DNA of 64,000 nucleotides from Diplolepis rosae (Eukaryota; Arthropoda; Insecta; Hymenoptera; Diplolepididae): the NCBI GenBank assembly GCA_030998225.1, contig JAPYXD010000727.1:992001-1056000 (forward strand), written 5' to 3'. Position 1 is the stretch's first letter. Every line of letters begins with the position of its first letter. The position numbers were made by a program, and so were the translations under genes. The notes beneath the pieces are model-generated. The model was not told where the DNA came from, did no database searches, and worked only from the letters and a program-made list of their open reading frames with translations. This document shows positions 59,621-64,000 of the stretch, one piece after another.

Positions 59621-61068
59621 AGGTAAAAGCACCAATAGCCGGACGTCTAAGGAAATGTCATTCAATTTTTTGTATTAATCGTTCTAAATGTGATGCGGAA
59701 TCAAGAATTGCCGCGATTATTTTGATGTATGTGTCCTCCCTACTATAAAAAAAAGTTCAGAGTTGTGTTAAATCTGAATAATCCATTTTAATAATTATTT
59801 TCATTAAATAATGCTCTGGAGCCAATTGCCGGACGGGTAAAGTGAATTGATCCAATAGCCGGACAGCGCTGCACCAATACTCGGACAAGAGAATATTATA
59901 ATTTGATTGATATGGATTTGATATTTTTGAAGCATAATAAACACTGGGAAATATTTACGGAAACATTTTTTAGGTCTGCGCTTATAAAAAAAAGTATTGA
60001 AAAGATTTTACAAATAGAATATATTATATTTAGAGCTTGCAGCACTAATTGTCAATCGTTTTTGCCTTATATCCTCAATCGCATTAATAATATCCGCTTT
60101 GGTATAAAGCTTTTTAATCTTTTTTTCTGATACTTTTTCCATGATCTATAATAAAGACACCAAATACATAAAACCCAGAAAATACATATGTTAAAATGAA
60201 AATACTTTCTCAAAATATCAGATTTTCAGCAAATCCATAATTCAAACATTATTTCTTTAAAAAATTATTCATTACCAATCATACTTTATCATTATTATTG
60301 AAAATTATCATTCAAAAAGATCAAAAAGTGGGGAAATTTCACTCTGAAATCCATATTTTCATTGTTCTCAATGTAAAATCGACAAGAAAATAAACGTCAA
60401 ATGTCAATTGAGGTTGGATTTCATATTTGACTAATTAAAATATGTTTAAAGTAATTTACCTAATATTTTATCAGATAGATATCTTCTATGAATTGAAAAC
60501 AATCAAATACTTACCACATTTCTCGAAAATATCAACAGCACTTTTTAAAATTCGCATTCGTTTTTGTAATAATCTTTTCGTCCGGTGACTGGAGCGAAAA
60601 CAAAATAAGTGCAATGTAATTCTGGACACGCGTTCGGTTATTAGGCAAAACGAATATTCATTGAATAACCGGATTTAGAATATTTAATTAAAGAAAAATT
60701 TTTTTTAATTTTGAAAAATATTATGATGTAGATAAAGCATTTGACTTCAGTTTAACACGTATTAAAATGAAAAATGAGGGTAAATGTATAAATGTTATTT
60801 GCTTAACAAAGACAACGTGTCAGTTAGTTTATAGAGCAGATTTCGCTACATTTCGACCAGCCTTGTGCTTCAGTAGAGAAATTTTTTTTTCTTGGCGCAG
60901 TTTTAATTTCTAATTCAACAAATTTTTCACTTTTTTAAAGTGTACGTTTCGAGGTTTGTATACGGTACACCAAAATAGCGATAAGTGATTCGTAAATCTC
61001 TAATTTTGAGAAAAATTCATGGCTCTGTCCGGCTATTGGGTACCGCCCGGCTATTGGTGCTTTTACCT
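59621..61068. mobile_element. 1.45-kb pogo-like element inserted in mariner
   Basis: The ends AGGTAAAAGCACCAATAGCC and the inverse are flanked by TA (59619-59620, 61069-61070); because the site reads TTAA, a 4-bp duplication cannot be excluded. Removal restores the mariner frame. The word CCAATAGCCGGAC and variants recur near both ends (59637, 59830, 59852, 59870, 61026, 61046). The interior has a psq-type exon, which supports pogo and the TA reading. Confidence 0.8.
60008..60142 (-). CDS. psq helix-turn-helix fragment of a pogo-type transposase
   Basis: The minus-strand ATG at 60142 opens 44 codons ending at TAA 60008-60010. It reads YTKADIINAIEDIRQKRL, then TISAASSKYNI, the signature of the psq-type DNA-binding domain found at the N-terminus of pogo/jerky transposases. 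The rest of the transposase (CENP-B domain, DDE) is missing. The remnant would bind the element's ends if expressed, but a truncated product is more likely dead. Confidence 0.65.
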   Translation of the reverse strand: MEKVSEKKIKKLYTKADIINAIEDIRQKRLTISAASSKYNIFYL

Positions 61069-61199
61069 TAATTGTTTTAAACAAAGGAACAGAGTCCCCC
61101 AGAGTAGAATCTAGCTCGGCTTTGATATTGGTTGGACTGAGACCTTTCACATTAAAGTATTGTATGACATAACGATGACCAATTTTTTCCATGTTTACA

Positions 61200-61574
61200 A
61201 ATTCACTGATAGTGTTCACTATTGATAGCTCTCAAACAAATACTAAACAACACGGAGCCTTAAAACTTTTAACTTAAGTTTTATGTGGTTGATACTTTTG
61301 ACCATAGTAATTTTTTTCAACAGCAACCGTTATCGATACGTTAAGTCGAATAGTACTGGGTCTACCCTCGTATATTTTAACAAACTTGTAGCGGAAGGCT
61401 GAGCTCAGCCCCCTCCACTCAATCGATTCGAGCACGCTGACCACTGCTAATCAGTCTGGTAAAGCGTGCCGAATTTTCTAGTATATTATGCCTTACAACT
61501 TGATATATCATGTCATAAAATTTTGTAAATGTTTCGCTGCAAATGTCTCAAATTAGCGCTAATCCCATGAAATA
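61200..61574. other. non-coding, nothing recognised
   Basis: 5' flank of the second mariner and an unremarkable stretch. The mariner terminal repeat is not clear here. Confidence 0.35.
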
Positions 61575-62828
61575 CCAAAAAATAAATGTCGAAGAAACAA
61601 TCCCTATCACCGACAAGCAACCCTTAATTTTGAAAAATACTTTTTTGGCAATATAAACTACTTCAGAATTTCGGGCTCCTGAAATAACCAAAAATCATTT
61701 TTGAAAAAACAACCCCTATCACTGACAAGCAAGCGTCAATTTTTAAAAATACCTTTTTGGACAAAATAAACTACTTCAGAATTTCGGGCTATTTTCGGGC
61801 TCTTGAAATGCGCAAAAATCATGTTTGAAAAACAACCCATATCATTGACAAGCAACCCTCAATTTTGAAAAATAATTTGTGGACAAAATGAACTATACTT
61901 TATAATTTTGTGCTATTTTCGGGCTATTCTAAAATGTCTTTACCCATTTTTAGGCTCCAACCCTTTACATCAAAATACACCCCTGCATGGCTATGTAAGG
62001 ACGACTTTGACTAAAAATCATCTTTTTGCAAACTTTATCGGAGTCTAAAAAGTAAGAACAAGTTCATCAACAAGCCACATACAACCAAAATTAGGAAAAT
62101 AAGAGGATTTTTGTGTTTATGAAAAAAAAAACCTGAAATCAAATGACACCAGGAGAACAATTTTACATATATAAATAAAATTCCTTCTGACATTAAGCCA
62201 AATGAAAATAAAATCAAAACGTAAAGATTTGATGAAAATTTCGAAAGTCATTTTTCACATAAAACCAATACCTACCTTCTCATCCATGATGAGAATGTAA
62301 AAACCACCCAAAAGAAAAATATATATTTTCTACTCGTATCGGTATTTTAGAAACAAACCTTGACCAAGCGAAGCCTTAATATGTTTATAAAATTTTAAAT
62401 TAGATGAAGTCATTTATATCGATGAAAAAGGAATTTACTGAGTGAAAATTATTTCAATCGGAACTCTTAAGAATGCAGATTCATGCAAAATAAGTACATA
62501 AGGTTTGCGCTAATATGTACGGCTCATTATTTTAAACATTTCAATTGGTGATAGGGGTTGTTTTTTCAAAAATGATTTTTAGGTATTTCAGGAGCCCGAA
62601 ATTCTAAAGTCGTTTATTTTGTCCAAAAAGGTATTTTTCAAAATTAACGGTTGCTTGTCGGTGATAGGGGTTGTTTTTTCGAAATCTAATTTTGAGTATT
62701 TCAAGAGCCCGAAAATAGCGCGAAAGTCGGGCATAGTGAGTTTTTTCTTAACTTTAAGGTTTTCGTGTACTGGAGGTACATAAAATAAATAGTGATATTC
62801 CGTTGCGGAGGTGCCAGCTGATCGGGCC
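61575..62828. repeat. AGCCCGAAAATAG-family repeat block, third copy
   Basis: Modules with AAGCAACCCTTAATTTTG and TTCGGGCTATTTTCGGGC recur at 61590-61930 in one orientation and at 62550-62750 in the other. The segment 61945-62545 matches 6130-6700. The right end has GTACTGGAGGT and GGAGGTGCCAGCTGATCGG, as in the foldback loop. Confidence 0.65.
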
Positions 62829-62867
62829 TATTTAATTGCTCCATTGCTGAATTTTCGACGATTCAGT

Positions 62868-63950
62868 TTTCCAAAAATATGCATTGTGCTGCCAGCTTTA
62901 CTTGAAACCAGCAGCGGCACTCGAGGAGTCAATCCAAAAATGTTTTTATCAAATTATCCCTTTCAAAGAAATTTTCAGTTCATTTGCGACTCCAGGAATC
63001 CCTTAAAACCATCGTCGTACCAAACATTGAGTGATTTAGAGTTACTCCGGACTCCGAAATCATTTTGGGCAGGGAGTAAAACAGAAATAATTTGAGTTTT
63101 GATACTCACTTTTCGGTAAAAGCTCATGAACAATTCGGTTTCGTCTTTCATTTGTTGGTTAAAACACTAAGTTTTTTTGTTGCAATTTTATTCGTTTTGA
63201 TACAACATTCGTTCACCATTTGTATACAACCGTACAAAAATTAATCATTTATTTTTCTCCGTATCTCCTCTTTTCATTTGAATTAGTCAAGTGACAACAA
63301 AATAATTCAGCGATTGTTTGGACCTTTGTATTCAGAAAAATTCAATTAATTAAATTGTAAAGTGAAGAGCAAATACCTTAAGCCGTAGATACGTCGGGAA
63401 TTTATATGATTTAAAGTTAGCAACACCTCTGTGCATTTTATAAAAAGAGCTAAGACGTTAATTTATATTTAGACAGAAAGTAAGCCACAAATATAAGCTC
63501 TTGAATTAATCTAAGAAAGAAACACCGGAGATTAATGTTCGGTCACTTTGCCCTTAGATACCCTTCTTTAATTTTGAAGGTAAGATAATGTTTTAAAGGG
63601 TTATATCAAACTGGAAACGAGCTTGAAATTTCTTTGATGGGTAAATTTGATATAAACATTATTGTTTAAATTCGTGAAATATGTAAAATGGAAAATATTT
63701 GGATGGTAATATGTATAGGCCGAAAAAAATTTGAAAGCTAAATTCAAATAACAAAAACATTCATCCTTTAACATCTAGTGGTGATGGAATAAGAAATTAG
63801 GACGTGACAAAAATAATTTAGAAACCTAATAGATGTCACCTTAAGTCCTAATTTCATTTAATTAATAAACATTATTGGACCGATTCCTCGAGTGGCGCTG
63901 CTGGCTTGAAGTAAAGCTGGCAGCACTATGCATATTTTTTTTTAAATTAC
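62868..63950. mobile_element. foldback element with ~70-bp arms
   Basis: AAATATGCATTGTGCTGCCA (62876) and GCGGCACTCGAGGAGTC pair with their inverses at 63890-63948. The ~930-bp interior is non-coding. A small internal hairpin with GAAATTAGGACGTGAC is at 63793-63855. The target duplication is not clear and the right border is close to the window end. Confidence 0.6.
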
Positions 63951-64000
63951 GGGGATGCGTATTTCTCAAGATATTTCGACGTCTCAAGATTTAAAAAACA

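Larger units (their letters stand above)
59224..61192 (-). pseudogene. second mariner transposase relic, split by a pogo-like element
   Basis: On the minus strand, 61192-61069 encodes the N-terminus (MEKIGHRYVIQYF, LSPTNIKAELDSTLG). After the inserted element, 59618-59224 continues with VTTIEMMKKIH, MVLDDRQLKVRELADMVG, WVPRLLTVKQK and the region of the first catalytic residue, which reads TMNET followed by a TAG stop: the Asp is Asn and the next codon is a stop. The frame is lost beyond ~59224. It belongs to a different mariner subfamily from the copy at 3757. Inactive. Confidence 0.85.

Overview
The window is AT-rich arthropod, most likely insect, repetitive DNA. This is inferred from BEL/Pao and mdg1-like gypsy retroelements, mariner, Tc1-like and pogo-like relics, hAT and MULE-like MITEs, a tRNA-derived SINE, and a gypsy primer-binding site complementary to an insect-type tRNA-Gly. 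I found no intact host gene. Every recognisable coding stretch is a mobile-element protein or a short broken relic, so the content is a layered record of insertions. The order of insect cannot be told from the sequence alone.

Layout. 1-2.8 kb: 3' end of a BEL/Pao retroelement. 3.5-5.1 kb: a TA-flanked MITE, a mariner relic and a pogo-type MITE that cuts a small acidic reading frame. 5.4-10.4 kb: a repeat family built on an AGCCCGAAAATAG motif, split by a 3.06-kb TA-flanked element that holds a second element. 11.5-13.9 kb: a MULE-like MITE carrying a SINE, a THAP zinc-finger relic split by a hAT MITE, and further MITEs. 13.9-21.8 kb: one 7.9-kb palindromic (foldback) element with an 11-bp target duplication; its arms are arrays of a ~153-bp satellite. 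23.6-27.5 kb: three elements nested inside one another, the innermost carrying a SAM-like exon. 29.5-38 kb: inverted-repeat elements, an IS630/Tc1/mariner element broken by a Tc1-like relic, and a foldback carrying a hAT MITE. 41.5-56.0 kb: a four-layer nest (hAT-like, hAT-like, full-length gypsy, SINE array). 59.2-61.2 kb: a mariner split by a pogo-like element. 61.6-64 kb: another AGCCCGAAAATAG repeat block and a foldback.

Nesting gives relative ages. The gypsy LTRs differ at only about nine positions by eye (~1%), so it is young, while the two hAT-like hosts around it must be older. Several insertions can be checked inside the window against an uninterrupted copy of the target (hAT MITE at 37.1 kb, SINE at 11.7 kb, CACTGAG element at 7 kb).

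The most unusual pattern is architectural. Unrelated elements (TA, TTAA, 8-bp and 9-11-bp target duplications) each have flanks filled with many copies, in both orientations, of their own short word, often one that is part of the terminal repeat, around a central cargo. In three of them the cargo holds a coding relic (SAM-like exon, pogo-type psq helix-turn-helix, basic unidentified frame). The foldback at 13.9 kb may be the extreme case, in which the repeated word has become a real satellite. All calls come from reading the sequence by eye; no database search was possible.
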